DNA of 64,000 nt from Thermodesulfobacteriota bacterium (GCA_035325995.1 DAOKYU010000006.1:124001-188000); one strand, 5' to 3'. Counted from the first letter of the stretch, positions 52,172-61,991 are shown. Program-made: numbers and translations. The notes: generated by a model not told the origin, from the letters alone.

Positions 52172-53563
52172 ATGATCAAGACCAAAATCATATGCACGAT
52201 AGGCCCCGCGTCGAGCCGGCCCGAAACGATAAGGCTGCTCGTCGAGTCCGGTATGAACGTCGCGCGGCTCAACTTCTCGCACGGGACCCGCGACGAGCAC
52301 GGGGAGCGCATCCGGACGATACGGCGCGTCTCGGGCGAGCTCGGAAGGCCGGTGGCTATAATGCAGGACCTCGCCGGCCAGAAGATACGCGTCGGGACGG
52401 TCGAGCCCGACCCGCTGACGCTCAGGGCGGGGGAAGTGTTCACGCTTACGACCCGGAGCGCCGCAGGAGAGCCCGGTGCGGTTACGGTGGAGTTTCCGGG
52501 GTTTCCCCGGATGGTGAAGCCCGGAGACGCGATACTCCTAAGCGACGGGTCGATAGAGCTCAGGGTAACTTCGACCACGGAAACGGACGTCGTAACGACC
52601 GTCGCGGCGGGCGGCGAGCTGAGCTCGCGGAAGGGGGTAAACGTGCCGCTCCATTCGCTCGACGTCCCGGCGTTCACGGACAAGGACCGTGAAGACCTCG
52701 AATTCGGGATACGCCGCGGCGTCGACGTCGTGGCGCAGTCGTTCGCCAGGAACGCGGCAGACGTCCGGCAGGTAAGGGACTTTCTGAAAGAGCGGGGGAG
52801 CGCCGTGCCCATAGTCGCCAAGATAGAGAACAACCGCGCCATAGAGAACATCGACGGCATACTCAACGCCGTGGACGGCATAATGGTCGCGCGCGGGGAC
52901 CTCGGGGTGGAAACTCCGCTCGAAAAGGTGCCGCTCGTGCAGAAGATTATAATCGCGAAGTCGAACGCCGCGGGGAAGACAGTCATCACCGCCACGCACA
53001 TGCTGAAGTCGATGGTGAGCGAGGTACGGCCGACGAGGGCCGAGGCCGCCGACGTCGCCAACGCCGTACTCGACGGGACGGACGCCGTGATGCTCTCCGA
53101 GGAAACGGCCATAGGGAAATACCCGGCGCTCGCGGCGGAGATTCTCGGGCGCATAGCGCGCGAAGCCGAATCGAGCGCCCTCTTCGGCGGCGTCGTCGAA
53201 AGGCTGCGAAGCTATCCGCCGCGCTCGGACAGGGAAGCGTTCGGGCTGTCGGTGTGTAACCTGTCGGACAACATAAGGGCCTCGGGGATAGTCACCCATA
53301 CCCTGTCGGGATACACCGCGAGGCTCATAGCGCGGTACAGGCCGGAGCAGGCCGTGACGGCCATCACGCCCTCCGAGGAGACGTACAGGCAGCTCGCCGC
53401 CGTGTGGGGGGTAGAGCCGGTGTTCGACCCGAAGAGCGCGGGCCGTGACCTTCCGCCGAAGGAGGCGGTGCGCGCGGCGCTCGAATCGGGGGCCGTAAGA
53501 CCCGGCGACAAGGTAGTCGTCACGGACGGCGTCAGCATGAGCGTCGTGACGGCGGAGGGGTGA
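52172..53563 (+). CDS. pyk: Pyruvate kinase
   Basis: Glycolytic enzyme making pyruvate and ATP from PEP. Motifs: KIICTIGPASS, NFSHG, KIENNRAIENIDGIL, MVARGDLGVE and TSx-type loop LSEETAIGKYP. The usual MLESM is MLKSM (Glu to Lys) here. About 463 residues, normal. ATG 52172 is preferred over ATG 52160 because GGAGG is 5 nt upstream of it. Confidence 0.94.
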   Translation: MIKTKIICTIGPASSRPETIRLLVESGMNVARLNFSHGTRDEHGERIRTIRRVSGELGRPVAIMQDLAGQKIRVGTVEPDPLTLRAGEVFTLTTRSAAGEPGAVTVEFPGFPRMVKPGDAILLSDGSIELRVTSTTETDVVTTVAAGGELSSRKGVNVPLHSLDVPAFTDKDREDLEFGIRRGVDVVAQSFARNAADVRQVRDFLKERGSAVPIVAKIENNRAIENIDGILNAVDGIMVARGDLGVETPLEKVPLVQKIIIAKSNAAGKTVITATHMLKSMVSEVRPTRAEAADVANAVLDGTDAVMLSEETAIGKYPALAAEILGRIAREAESSALFGGVVERLRSYPPRSDREAFGLSVCNLSDNIRASGIVTHTLSGYTARLIARYRPEQAVTAITPSEETYRQLAAVWGVEPVFDPKSAGRDLPPKEAVRAALESGAVRPGDKVVVTDGVSMSVVTAEG

Positions 53564-53566
53564 GGA

Positions 53567-54121
53567 TCAGTTCCCCGGGTCCTCGGAGTCGGGCCTCTTC
53601 AGCATCCCCGTAAGCGTCCCCTTGACGGCGAAGTCCCAGTCGCCCTTGTAGTCCACGTCGCTTATGAGCCAGCCCTTGTCGGTCTTTTCGAGGAGGACGG
53701 CGTCTTTCCATTTGAACGTCTTCCCGTCGCCGGGGTTCGTGTTAGAGAACCCGACCTCGCACTCGGCGGAATCGTCCTTTTCCTCGCACTTCCCTACCTG
53801 AAACGCGTCGGCCCCTTCGAAGAGCGACGTGAATACGTCGCCCTCGACGAGCGGCGGCGCCTCGCCCTTCGTCTCTTCCTTGTACTTCTTCTCCGCGAGG
53901 TCTGCTTCCTTGAGCAGCGATACGAGGCCGGGCGCGAGATACGGCGAGAGCCTGGCGAGCTTCTCCGCGTCGGGTATGCCGCGAGGCTTCACCTCGATAT
54001 ACGCGCCGTAAAACCCGCTGACCGTATCGGCCGGCCCCTTGTCGCCGGCCTTCGAATAGACAGCGAGGGACAGCGTGAAAACGCAGATTATTACAGTGTT
54101 CAGAATGATTTTCACGGTCAT
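53567..54121 (-). CDS. Exported protein resembling DUF3828
   Basis: 184 residues with a signal peptide (ILNTVIICVFTLSLAVYSKA). The mature part (VSGFYGAYIEVKPRGIPD, then KKYKEETKGEAPP and VLLEKTDKGWLISDVDY) looks like the DUF3828/NTF2-like pattern of periplasmic proteins. Weak assignment. Convergent with pyk, 3 nt between stops. Confidence 0.65.
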   Translation of the reverse strand: MTVKIILNTVIICVFTLSLAVYSKAGDKGPADTVSGFYGAYIEVKPRGIPDAEKLARLSPYLAPGLVSLLKEADLAEKKYKEETKGEAPPLVEGDVFTSLFEGADAFQVGKCEEKDDSAECEVGFSNTNPGDGKTFKWKDAVLLEKTDKGWLISDVDYKGDWDFAVKGTLTGMLKRPDSEDPGN

Positions 54122-54276
54122 GTCTTCTCCTCCCGGGCTTATGGCCCGGAAAATCCCTACTCAATTCTCGGGCAAAATTCCCGCCCGGTCAACGGACCCC
54201 TGAAAATCGGCCCTGTGCCGTTTCAAGGCTCGATTTAACCGGAACCGGCGGGAAAAGGACTCCTCGCTATACCGCA

Positions 54277-54330
54277 TGAGCTATAGAACGTGTTTCTATA
54301 ACTCACAAATGTATGGTAGTATGAGTTATA
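54277..54330 (+). promoter_or_regulatory. Candidate operator array before the Fic gene
   Basis: TGAGCTATAGAA (54277-54288) and TTCTATAACTCA (54294-54305) form a near-perfect dyad with a 5-nt spacer. A third half-site TGAGTTATA follows at 54322-54330. They end 20 nt before the ATG. Confidence 0.6.
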
Positions 54331-54349
54331 CAAGCAGGGTATATGGCTC

Positions 54350-55459
54350 ATGACATGGAACTGGCAACAAAAAAACTGGCCTGAATTCAGCTTCGACAGA
54401 GAGGCCCTGGCTTATTTGGAGGCAAAATTCCTTCACCAGTCGGGCGTCCTGATCGGCGCTCTCAAAAGCTTTTCCGATGACGATAAACGCGCCCTGACGA
54501 TCGAGATCATAACCGATGAGGCGCTGACTACCTCGGCCATCGAGGGCGAAATCCTGGACAGGGATTCGGTTCAGTCTTCCATCGCCCGGAATTTCGGCCT
54601 GGACACACCGAGGCACGGCATCCCGTCGGCAGAAAAAGGAATTGCAGAAATGATGGTCGATCTTTACAGGAGCTATAACACGCCGCTCTCACGTGAAATG
54701 CTCTTTTCCTGGCATATGATGCTCCTGACCGGCCGCGGCGATTTACGCGATATCGGCCGATACCGGACCCACAAAGAGGCTATGCGTGTGGTATCGGGAA
54801 AGTATCAGGAGCCGATTATACATTTTGAAGCGCCGCCCTCGTCCGACATAAAAATGGAGATGGATCGCTTTATAGAGTGGTTTAATACCGGCAATACGAG
54901 CGGGGCCTTAACACGCGCCGGCGTCGCCCACCTGTATTTTGTTTCCGTCCATCCCTTCGAAGACGGAAACGGCAGGCTGGGGCGCGCCATTTCAGAAAAA
55001 TCGCTGTCCATGAGTCTCGGGCGCCCTACCCTCATATCGCTTTCATACATGATCGAAAAACACAGGAAAAATTATTACAGGGCCCTGGAGCTGAACAATA
55101 AAAAACTGGAAATAACGGACTGGCTCCTGTATTTCGCCCGAACAATCCTGGACGCGCAGGGCTATACGCAAAGCCTGATCAACTTCCTGATAGAGAAAAC
55201 CAGGCTCTACGACCGGCTGCGCGGCAGGCTGAACGAGCGGCAGGAAAAAGTCATCGCGCGGATGTTCAGGGAAGGTGTCGACGGGTTCAAAGGCGGCCTC
55301 AGCGCCGAGAACTATATCCGTATTGCAGATACCTCTCGTGCGACGGCGACCAGGGACTTAAGGGATCTTGTCGACAAGGGCGCGCTCTGGAAAAAAGGTC
55401 AATTGAAACATACACGTTACTATCTTAATATTGAGCATGAAAGCGCGACGCCTTTATGA
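54350..55459 (+). CDS. Fic-domain protein with N-terminal inhibitory helix and C-terminal wHTH
   Basis: 369 residues. Catalytic loop HPFEDGNGRLGR (near 200) is intact, so AMP-transfer is possible. The inhibitory motif (S/T)xxxEG appears near residue 60 in TTSAIEGEI, a class II arrangement. The end (SAENYIRIADTSRATATRDL) is a winged HTH. N-terminal block matches DUF4172-type. Palindromic repeats lie upstream, so it may regulate itself. No ribosome-binding site. Confidence 0.88.
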   Translation: MTWNWQQKNWPEFSFDREALAYLEAKFLHQSGVLIGALKSFSDDDKRALTIEIITDEALTTSAIEGEILDRDSVQSSIARNFGLDTPRHGIPSAEKGIAEMMVDLYRSYNTPLSREMLFSWHMMLLTGRGDLRDIGRYRTHKEAMRVVSGKYQEPIIHFEAPPSSDIKMEMDRFIEWFNTGNTSGALTRAGVAHLYFVSVHPFEDGNGRLGRAISEKSLSMSLGRPTLISLSYMIEKHRKNYYRALELNNKKLEITDWLLYFARTILDAQGYTQSLINFLIEKTRLYDRLRGRLNERQEKVIARMFREGVDGFKGGLSAENYIRIADTSRATATRDLRDLVDKGALWKKGQLKHTRYYLNIEHESATPL

Positions 55460-55777
55460 TTCGAGTTTCTCGTCGCGGAGTTCCCGGAGCCGAAAACCGG
55501 CCGGGGCATAAGTGAGATAATTTCAGCCGGCCGGTCCGAATGTGCTTCCCAATAGCCGTCCCCCATCCCCGCGAGCACCGGGGAGCGTATGTTATAGTTA
55601 ATGCCAACGATATTCGAAGGCCCTGCCGGGAATATGCCCGGAAGCCGTCCATCCGAACCTTTGGAGAGCGGACGAAGCTTTGACAACCCCGGCCGACCGG
55701 CCGCCCCCGCCATTAACGCAGGACTCACTCAGGCAGCCGAGTCATAGACAGGGCCCAGCGCAACCGGAGGTGCATTC
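55460..55777. other. Intergenic region before the MscS gene
   Basis: 318 nt, no coding content. Contains two CCGGCCGG octamers (about 55498 and 55529) about 30 nt apart, able to form a hairpin that may terminate the Fic transcript. Nothing else stands out. Confidence 0.4.
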
Positions 55778-56806
55778 ATGATAGAAGACTACATCGCACG
55801 CATTACAGACCCCGCATTCGCGCGGAGCACGCTCGACTGGCTCGTCACTTCGGGGCTCAGAATCCTGTTGGTAGTCGTAATCGCGTTCGTCGCGGTCAAG
55901 CTCGTATACAGGCTCATAGACGGGCTCGAAGCGAGGATCGCCGCCCGGAGCGGCGCGTTCGACAGCGCGCTCGAAACGGGCAGGAGGCTCGCAACGGTCA
56001 AGAACCTCCTTAAGCACCTTGTGTTCATAATTATCTTCGGCATCGCGGCGATGATCGTCCTCCGCGAGCTCGGCGTGGACATAGCGCCCATCATAGCCGG
56101 CGCCGGCATCATGGGACTGGCCGTCAGCTTCGGCGCTCAGAACCTCGTCCGCGACATAATCAGCGGGTTCTTCATGATCATGGAAGACCAGGTCCGCGTG
56201 GGCGACGTCGCGGTCGTAAACGGCACGGGAGGCACCGTCGAGGAAATCAATTTCAGGACCATAGTCCTCAGGGACCTCGAAGGCACCGTGCACGTCTTTC
56301 CGAACGGGACTGTGACGCAGCTCGCCAACCGAAGCAAGGGCTGGTCACGCTACGTCATCGACATGGGCGTCGCGTACAAGGAGAACGTCGACTACGTGAT
56401 AGAGGTTATGAAGAAGATCGGGGAGGAGATTTCCCGGGACAAGGATTTCGGCCCGCTCATACTGGAACCGATGCAGGTGCTCGGCGTGGACAGCTTCGGC
56501 CCCTCGGAGGTGGTCATAAAATGCATGATCAAGACGCGCCCGCTCAAGCAGTGGGACGTCGGCAGAGAGCTCAGGAGGAGGATAAAGAACAGGTTCGACG
56601 AGCTCGGCATCGAGATACCTTTCCCGCACATGAGCATTTATTTCGGCGAGGCGAGTAAGCCGTTCGAGGTCGAGGTGGCGGGAATCGTGAACGGCCCCGG
56701 CGGCTCGAAGGAAGGCCCCGGGAAACCGGGAGACGAGGGAGAAGAAAAGCCCCGCGCGCCGAGCGGTTTCGCCGCGCCGGGGCAGGATACACCGGGCGGC
56801 GATTGA
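55778..56806 (+). CDS. Small-conductance mechanosensitive channel (MscS family)
   Basis: 342 residues: three membrane helices, pore helix with GIMGLAVSFGAQNLVRDIISGFF, then the beta domain (VRVGDVAVVNGTGGTVEEINFRT) and the C-terminal alpha/beta domain. The last 45 residues are Gly/Pro/Glu-rich. CCGGAGG 8 nt before the ATG. Normal length. Osmotic-shock relief role by family. Confidence 0.92.
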   Translation: MIEDYIARITDPAFARSTLDWLVTSGLRILLVVVIAFVAVKLVYRLIDGLEARIAARSGAFDSALETGRRLATVKNLLKHLVFIIIFGIAAMIVLRELGVDIAPIIAGAGIMGLAVSFGAQNLVRDIISGFFMIMEDQVRVGDVAVVNGTGGTVEEINFRTIVLRDLEGTVHVFPNGTVTQLANRSKGWSRYVIDMGVAYKENVDYVIEVMKKIGEEISRDKDFGPLILEPMQVLGVDSFGPSEVVIKCMIKTRPLKQWDVGRELRRRIKNRFDELGIEIPFPHMSIYFGEASKPFEVEVAGIVNGPGGSKEGPGKPGDEGEEKPRAPSGFAAPGQDTPGGD

Positions 56807-56913
56807 TTCCCGAAATTTAAGCGGAGGAGGCCGGACCGAGGCCCTCGGCCGCCCGGATGAGCGCCCGGTAATTTTAGTAAGAAGCCGGTTCCTTGTGTGG
56901 TAACGTTCTTGGT

Positions 56914-57582
56914 ATGAACAAAGGGAGCCGCCATTCGTTTCTTTACAGAAACAGCCTCAGCCTGGCCCTCCTCGGCCTGATGATTATCTTCCTCGCGGCG
57001 CAGCTCCTCACCGGCTACCAAGTCTACAACGACGAGCGCGAGGACGAGGGAGCGCCGCCGGCCGCCATTACAGAATACGTTTCCAGCGGCCACTTTATCC
57101 AGGCGACGTTCGAGAACTGGGAGAGCGAGTTCCTGCAAATGGCGATATACGTCCTCCTGACGGTATCGTTGAGACAGGCGGGGTCTTCCGAATCGAAAAA
57201 GCTCGGCGTCAGGGACAGCTCCGAAAAGCCGCCCGAGCCCCGGCCCGACTCGCCCTGGCCCGTGAAGAAGGGAGGGGTTTGGCTGAAGCTTTACGAAAAC
57301 TCTCTTTCTCTGGGATTTTTATTGTTGTTCCTTATGTCTTTCGTGCTGCACTTTAACGGGAGCCTCAAGGATTACAACGAGCATGAGCTGATGTCGGGAG
57401 GGGAGCCTGCGTCGTGGCCGGATTATCTGATGAATTCGCGATTCTGGTTCGAATCGTTTCAAAACTGGCAGAGCGAGTTTCTCGCCGTCGCCTCTATCGT
57501 GCTGCTTTCGATATGGCTGAGACAGAAAGGCTCGCCCGAGTCCAAGCCCGTGGACGCCTCCTTCGAGGATACGGGGAAGTAA
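56914..57582 (+). CDS. DUF6766 membrane protein with internal duplication
   Basis: 222 residues, four hydrophobic helices. Two halves repeat: YRNSLSLALLGL and FENWESEFLQMAIYVLL in the first, YENSLSLGFLLL and FQNWQSEFLAVASIVLL in the second, both ending LRQ-x-GS-x-ESK. Matches DUF6766 as I know it. ATG 56914 has a weak site. Function unknown. Confidence 0.8.
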   Translation: MNKGSRHSFLYRNSLSLALLGLMIIFLAAQLLTGYQVYNDEREDEGAPPAAITEYVSSGHFIQATFENWESEFLQMAIYVLLTVSLRQAGSSESKKLGVRDSSEKPPEPRPDSPWPVKKGGVWLKLYENSLSLGFLLLFLMSFVLHFNGSLKDYNEHELMSGGEPASWPDYLMNSRFWFESFQNWQSEFLAVASIVLLSIWLRQKGSPESKPVDASFEDTGK

Positions 57583-57643
57583 CCGTGTAACATTAATGAT
57601 AAGTCGTACTTAGAGTTTATATCCTACAGAATTAGTATATAAT

Positions 57644-58141
57644 ATGCCAAATATGAAAATGACATCCAAAACCAAAAAGGCCGGCGGAAATCCCGACTTC
57701 GCCGACCTTGCACTGAACGAGTGCCTGGACTGTCTCTGCTACGAGTTCAGAAAAACGGCGCGGGTGGTAATAAACTTTTACGACGATGCGCTCAAAAGCA
57801 CCGACCTCAAAAGCAACCAGTTCCTCATACTCGTAGCGGTGGCTTCCATGAAATCGACGAACTTCAAGACGCTTGCGGAGTTTCTCGGCATCGACCAGAG
57901 CACCCTCGCGAGGAACCTGGTAACCGTCGAAAAGCAGGGCTTCGTCACCGTAAAGCACGGAAAGAACCGGAGGGAGAAGATCATAACCCTCTCCCGGAAG
58001 GGCAAGCAGAAGCTCGCATCCGCGTTCCCGTTCTGGCAGAAGGCCCAGAAAAGCCTGCTCGACAAGGTCGGGACCGACAGGTGGCATAAGCTAAGGGCGG
58101 AGATGGCCGAAGTCGCCGACGCCGCCCGCGAGCAGGACTAG
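57644..58141 (+). CDS. MarR-family regulator
   Basis: 165 residues; MarR wHTH (LKSNQFLILVAVASMKS; TLAEFLGIDQSTLARNLVTV; KNRREKIITLSRKG). No ribosome-binding site and TATAAT (57638-57643) directly abuts the ATG, so the real start may be the downstream ATG at 57653 or 57659 on a leaderless mRNA. Confidence 0.85.
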   Translation: MPNMKMTSKTKKAGGNPDFADLALNECLDCLCYEFRKTARVVINFYDDALKSTDLKSNQFLILVAVASMKSTNFKTLAEFLGIDQSTLARNLVTVEKQGFVTVKHGKNRREKIITLSRKGKQKLASAFPFWQKAQKSLLDKVGTDRWHKLRAEMAEVADAAREQD

Positions 58142-58907
58142 CCCCCCTGCCCCTGCCCGGGAACGTACCGCCGACCCGCTTCCCCGCGGACGATGGATCG
58201 CCCGCCCGGCGGGACCATAACACGACCGGGAGAAGGGCTTGTCCGGAACCATTTTCATCGACCCGGCCCCTGCCTCCCTCCTGAGCGGTACCCCGCTCTT
58301 CCCGCCGCGAAAAGATAGATAGATATAAAAATATTTTGGCAAGTTCGTCAATAACATATTGACATTAAATTGCAGAGGCACGATAATGACGGATAGGGCA
58401 CAAGTGTAATAAAGTCTTGTGTTGCCGGGGACTACCGGCGGTCTTCGAGGCGAGGCCCGGGGGACGGAAAGGGCATCGGCGCGGACGGAGAAACGGCACT
58501 TCGCGGGTTCTTCGCCCCCTGCAAATTGCGGTAGCATCGGGACGCGGAATCGGTAATCATTAGTCATGAGAGAGGCAGGCCGCAGTCCGGAGAGCCAGCG
58601 GTTTCGGGGACAGCGGCCGTGCTACCCCCGTGCGGAGCGGCAGGAGCTTCGGCCGGGCCGGGATAAACCGTGATCCCGGGACGATTGCCCCCGTTCGTAT
58701 GCATGCGGAAGGACCGGGGCGGTCTCAGGCGTACCGGACATTGCCGATTAAATACGCACCATCGTCAGGCCATGCAAACCTTTAGCCCTTGTAGTTATTG
58801 CAAAGCCGTACGCGGACCGGCCGCAAGCAGAAAAAAGGGAGATAGAACAAGCCACGAACCGCCCGTTGGGCGAAGGAACCCCGAGCATATCAGAGCAGAT
58901 AGCCGGA
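58142..58907. other. Long leader and promoter region of hybrid kinase 2
   Basis: No coding sequence I can support. It holds a sharp AT-rich stretch (58310-58400) with the promoter at 58359, then about 500 nt of GC-rich leader. Some CAAACC and GCAAAGCC strings (58787-58805) recall a cyclic-di-GMP riboswitch core, but the pairing fails. Confidence 0.5.
58359..58387 (+). promoter_or_regulatory. Strong sigma-70 promoter of hybrid kinase 2
   Basis: TTGACA (58359-58364), 17 nt, GATAAT (58382-58387). Start of RNA near 58394, giving a leader of about 510 nt. Confidence 0.6.
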
Positions 58908-61900
58908 ATGGACAACGATCAAAGAATACAAATCCCGATTACGGATGACGAGCTTTCGGGGAAGAGCCGCGAAGAGCTCATATCCGTAATCAAATCCCTC
59001 TCGGAGGAAAACCGGCGCCTCGGATCCCGCATCGGCGAGCTCGGCTCCGAGCTTAATCACCTCACGCACCTGGGCGCCATACTCGAAGAATCGGCATTCG
59101 AGATATGCGTCCTCGATACGAAGAACCTGAGGTTCATTTACGCGAACGGAAAGATGCTCGAAAGCCTGGGCTGCACAGCCGAGGAGATATGCTCGCTCAC
59201 CTTTTACGACGTCACGAAGTCGGGCAGCGTGGACAAGCACCTGGAGCCTCTCCGATCGGGCGGGTCCCCGAAGGCGGGATTTTCCACGTACCTTTTCAGG
59301 AAGGACGGGACGTGCTATCCCGTGGAGATGCACGTAAGGGCGACGGAGTGCTGCGGCTCGCAGGTGTACGCCGCCGTCGCGCTCGACGTATCGCGCCTTC
59401 TCGACGCCGAGGACAGGCTGAGGGAAACACTCGACCATCTTTCGAAGATAAACAGGTACGAGACAGTGGTCGGAATCGTGACCCGGAGCGTGCACAAGGC
59501 GGTCGATCTCCGGACGGTGCTGGAAAACGCCGTCCAGGCGATACGGCAGAACATGAAGACGGTGAACCACGTTTCGATTTACCTCGCCGAGGGCTCGGTC
59601 GCCGTCATGCACGCGCACAGGGGCTATCCCGAATGGTTCATAAAGTGCGCGGGGCGCGTGCAGTTCCCGAGGGGGGCCGTGTGGCGGACGATTATCGACG
59701 GGCGGACGCTCTACGTCCCCGACACGGACGACGACCCTCACATAGGGCCCGCCGGAAGGGAGCTCGGCGTAAAGAGCTACGTCATAGTTCCGCTGAAGAA
59801 CGACGGCAAGGTGCTCGGGGCCCTGTGCATCGCGACCGACGCGAAGAACGCCTTCAGGTCGGACGAGCTCAGGGTGGTGGACATAGTATCGCGGCAGATA
59901 GAAATCGCCATGGGGAACGCCCGGTTCGTCGAGTCGCTAATAGCGTCCGAGAAATCGCTCAGGGACAAGATAGAAAAGCTCTCGAAGAAAGAGAGCTACG
60001 AGAAGATAATAAACGCGATCACGCGAAGCGCTCACGGCTCGGCCGACTTCGACGGGATAATGGAGTTCACGGTATCGAGCCTGAGGCAGATAGTGACGAA
60101 GGCCGATTTCATCTGCATACACCTGGTCGAGGACAATTCGGCCGTCCTCAAGGCGAGCTCGGGCCACGACGAGGAATACCTCGAAAAGGTAAGGCGCATC
60201 CCCTACCCGAGGGGGCTCACCTGGAAGACGATATCGAGCGGCGAAACGGGAATGTGCCTCGACACGGACAAGAAGACGGATTCGCCCGTGGGCCCGGCGG
60301 CGAAGGCGCTCGATGTAAAGAGCTATCTCTCGGTGCCCATAAGGTCCGTCGCGAGCCCGGCGGGGTGCATCACGCTCATGTCGCAGAGGAAAAACGCGTT
60401 CAGCCCGAGGGAGGTTTCTCTCCTCGAATCCATAGCCGAGCAGATAGGGCTCGCCATAGTGAACGCGCGTTACGTGCAGGAGATAGAAACCAACGAGAAG
60501 CGGCTCAAGGCCCTCGTCGGCTCCGTCGACGAGATAGTCTGCGAGATGGACGGGAACGGCGCATACCTCGGCATATGGACGGACAACGAAAGGCTCCTCG
60601 TCCGGCCGAAGGAGGAGATGCTCGGGCGGAGACTGGCGGAATTCTACCCCGCGGGCTTCGCCTCGAAGATGACCGACGTCATAAGGCGCGTCATAAGCAC
60701 GCGTAAGTCCGAATCGGCCGAATACAGGATAGCGACCGACAGCGGCGAGCGCACGTTCCGCGTGCGCGTGAACGCAATTACGTCGGGCGGCGCGAGGCAG
60801 GGGACGGCGTCCGTCCTCTTCCGCGACATAACCGACAGCAAGGTGCTCGAAACGAGGCTCCTCCGCTCGCAGCGCCTCGACAGCCTCGGGAAGCTGGCCG
60901 GCGGCATAGCGCACGACCTCAACAATATCCTCCAGCCGATAATGATGTCCATACAGCTCCTCGAAGGGAAGGCCGCCGACGCGCAATCGAAAAAGTGGCT
61001 CGAAATACTCGCGACGAGCGCGCGCAGGGGCTCGGACCTCATAAAGCAGATACTCTCGTTCGCAAGGGGGCTCGAAAGCTCGAAGCAGCCCCTCGACATG
61101 AAGAATGTCGTAAGCGACGTGGAGAGGCTCGTAAGGGAGACTTTCCCCAAGCTGATAAACATACACGTCGACATAAAGGACGACCTGCCGCCCGTCCTTG
61201 CGGACCACACCCAGATAAACCAGGTGTTCATGAACCTCTGCGTGAATTCGAGGGACGCAATGCCCGGGGGCGGCGATATATTCATAAAGGCCAGGCGTCT
61301 CCGCTCAGGCCGCGAAAGCCTTCCGGAGTTTTTCGACCCGGGACACAGGGAGTACATCGAGGTATCGGTGTCCGACACGGGGACGGGCATCCCGCCCGAA
61401 GACCTCGACCGCGTCTTCGACCCGTTCTTCACGACGAAGGGGCTCGACAAGGGGACGGGACTCGGCCTCTCGACGACGTACGGCATCGTCAAGGACCACG
61501 ACGGCTATATAAACCTTGAGAGCGAGCCCGGCAAGGGGACGACGTTCACTATATACCTTCCCGCGATAGAATCGGAAGACATGGAGAGCTCGGCGAGGGG
61601 GATTTATTCCGGCATACCGTACGGGAGGGGCGAGCTCATACTGGTCGTGGACGACGAGAACATGATAACGGACATGGCGAGGTCCATACTCGAAGAGTAC
61701 AAGTACAGGGTGCTCGTCGCAAGCAACGGCAAGGAAGCGACCGAGCTCTTCCTCGACAGGAAGGACGAGGTGTACGCCGCTATCGTGGACATGATGATGC
61801 CGGTCATGGGCGGCAAGACGACGATAAGGACGCTCAAGAAAGAGTGCCCCGCGCTCAAGGTTATCGCGATAAGCGGGTATCAGCGCGAGCACGAGCTAGT

Positions 61901-61991
61901 GGACATGCACGATATAGAGGTAGACGCCTTTCTTCCGAAGCCCTTCGACGCCGAGACGCTCCTCCAGACGCTTAACCAGGTGCTGGTTTAG
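58908..61991 (+). CDS. Hybrid sensor histidine kinase 2 (PAS-GAF-GAF-PAS-HK-REC)
   Basis: About 1027 residues; paralogue of the kinase at 32316, lacking one PAS. Order: short coiled coil (10-50), PAS (55-170), GAF (185-345), GAF (355-525), PAS (535-645), HisKA with GGIAHDLNN (His about 668), HATPase (VNSRDA; VSDTGTGI; DKGTGLGLST) and a receiver with phospho-Asp in AAIVDMMMPVMGG (about 961). ATG 58908; TTG 58866 is an alternative. No membrane helix and no output domain. Confidence 0.9.
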   Translation: MDNDQRIQIPITDDELSGKSREELISVIKSLSEENRRLGSRIGELGSELNHLTHLGAILEESAFEICVLDTKNLRFIYANGKMLESLGCTAEEICSLTFYDVTKSGSVDKHLEPLRSGGSPKAGFSTYLFRKDGTCYPVEMHVRATECCGSQVYAAVALDVSRLLDAEDRLRETLDHLSKINRYETVVGIVTRSVHKAVDLRTVLENAVQAIRQNMKTVNHVSIYLAEGSVAVMHAHRGYPEWFIKCAGRVQFPRGAVWRTIIDGRTLYVPDTDDDPHIGPAGRELGVKSYVIVPLKNDGKVLGALCIATDAKNAFRSDELRVVDIVSRQIEIAMGNARFVESLIASEKSLRDKIEKLSKKESYEKIINAITRSAHGSADFDGIMEFTVSSLRQIVTKADFICIHLVEDNSAVLKASSGHDEEYLEKVRRIPYPRGLTWKTISSGETGMCLDTDKKTDSPVGPAAKALDVKSYLSVPIRSVASPAGCITLMSQRKNAFSPREVSLLESIAEQIGLAIVNARYVQEIETNEKRLKALVGSVDEIVCEMDGNGAYLGIWTDNERLLVRPKEEMLGRRLAEFYPAGFASKMTDVIRRVISTRKSESAEYRIATDSGERTFRVRVNAITSGGARQGTASVLFRDITDSKVLETRLLRSQRLDSLGKLAGGIAHDLNNILQPIMMSIQLLEGKAADAQSKKWLEILATSARRGSDLIKQILSFARGLESSKQPLDMKNVVSDVERLVRETFPKLINIHVDIKDDLPPVLADHTQINQVFMNLCVNSRDAMPGGGDIFIKARRLRSGRESLPEFFDPGHREYIEVSVSDTGTGIPPEDLDRVFDPFFTTKGLDKGTGLGLSTTYGIVKDHDGYINLESEPGKGTTFTIYLPAIESEDMESSARGIYSGIPYGRGELILVVDDENMITDMARSILEEYKYRVLVASNGKEATELFLDRKDEVYAAIVDMMMPVMGGKTTIRTLKKECPALKVIAISGYQREHELVDMHDIEVDAFLPKPFDAETLLQTLNQVLV

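Noticed and set aside
58780..58830. Cyclic-di-GMP (GEMM) riboswitch
   Set aside because: GCAAACC and GCAAAGCC strings are present, but the helices that should join them, and the closing P1 with the tetraloop receptor, cannot be formed.
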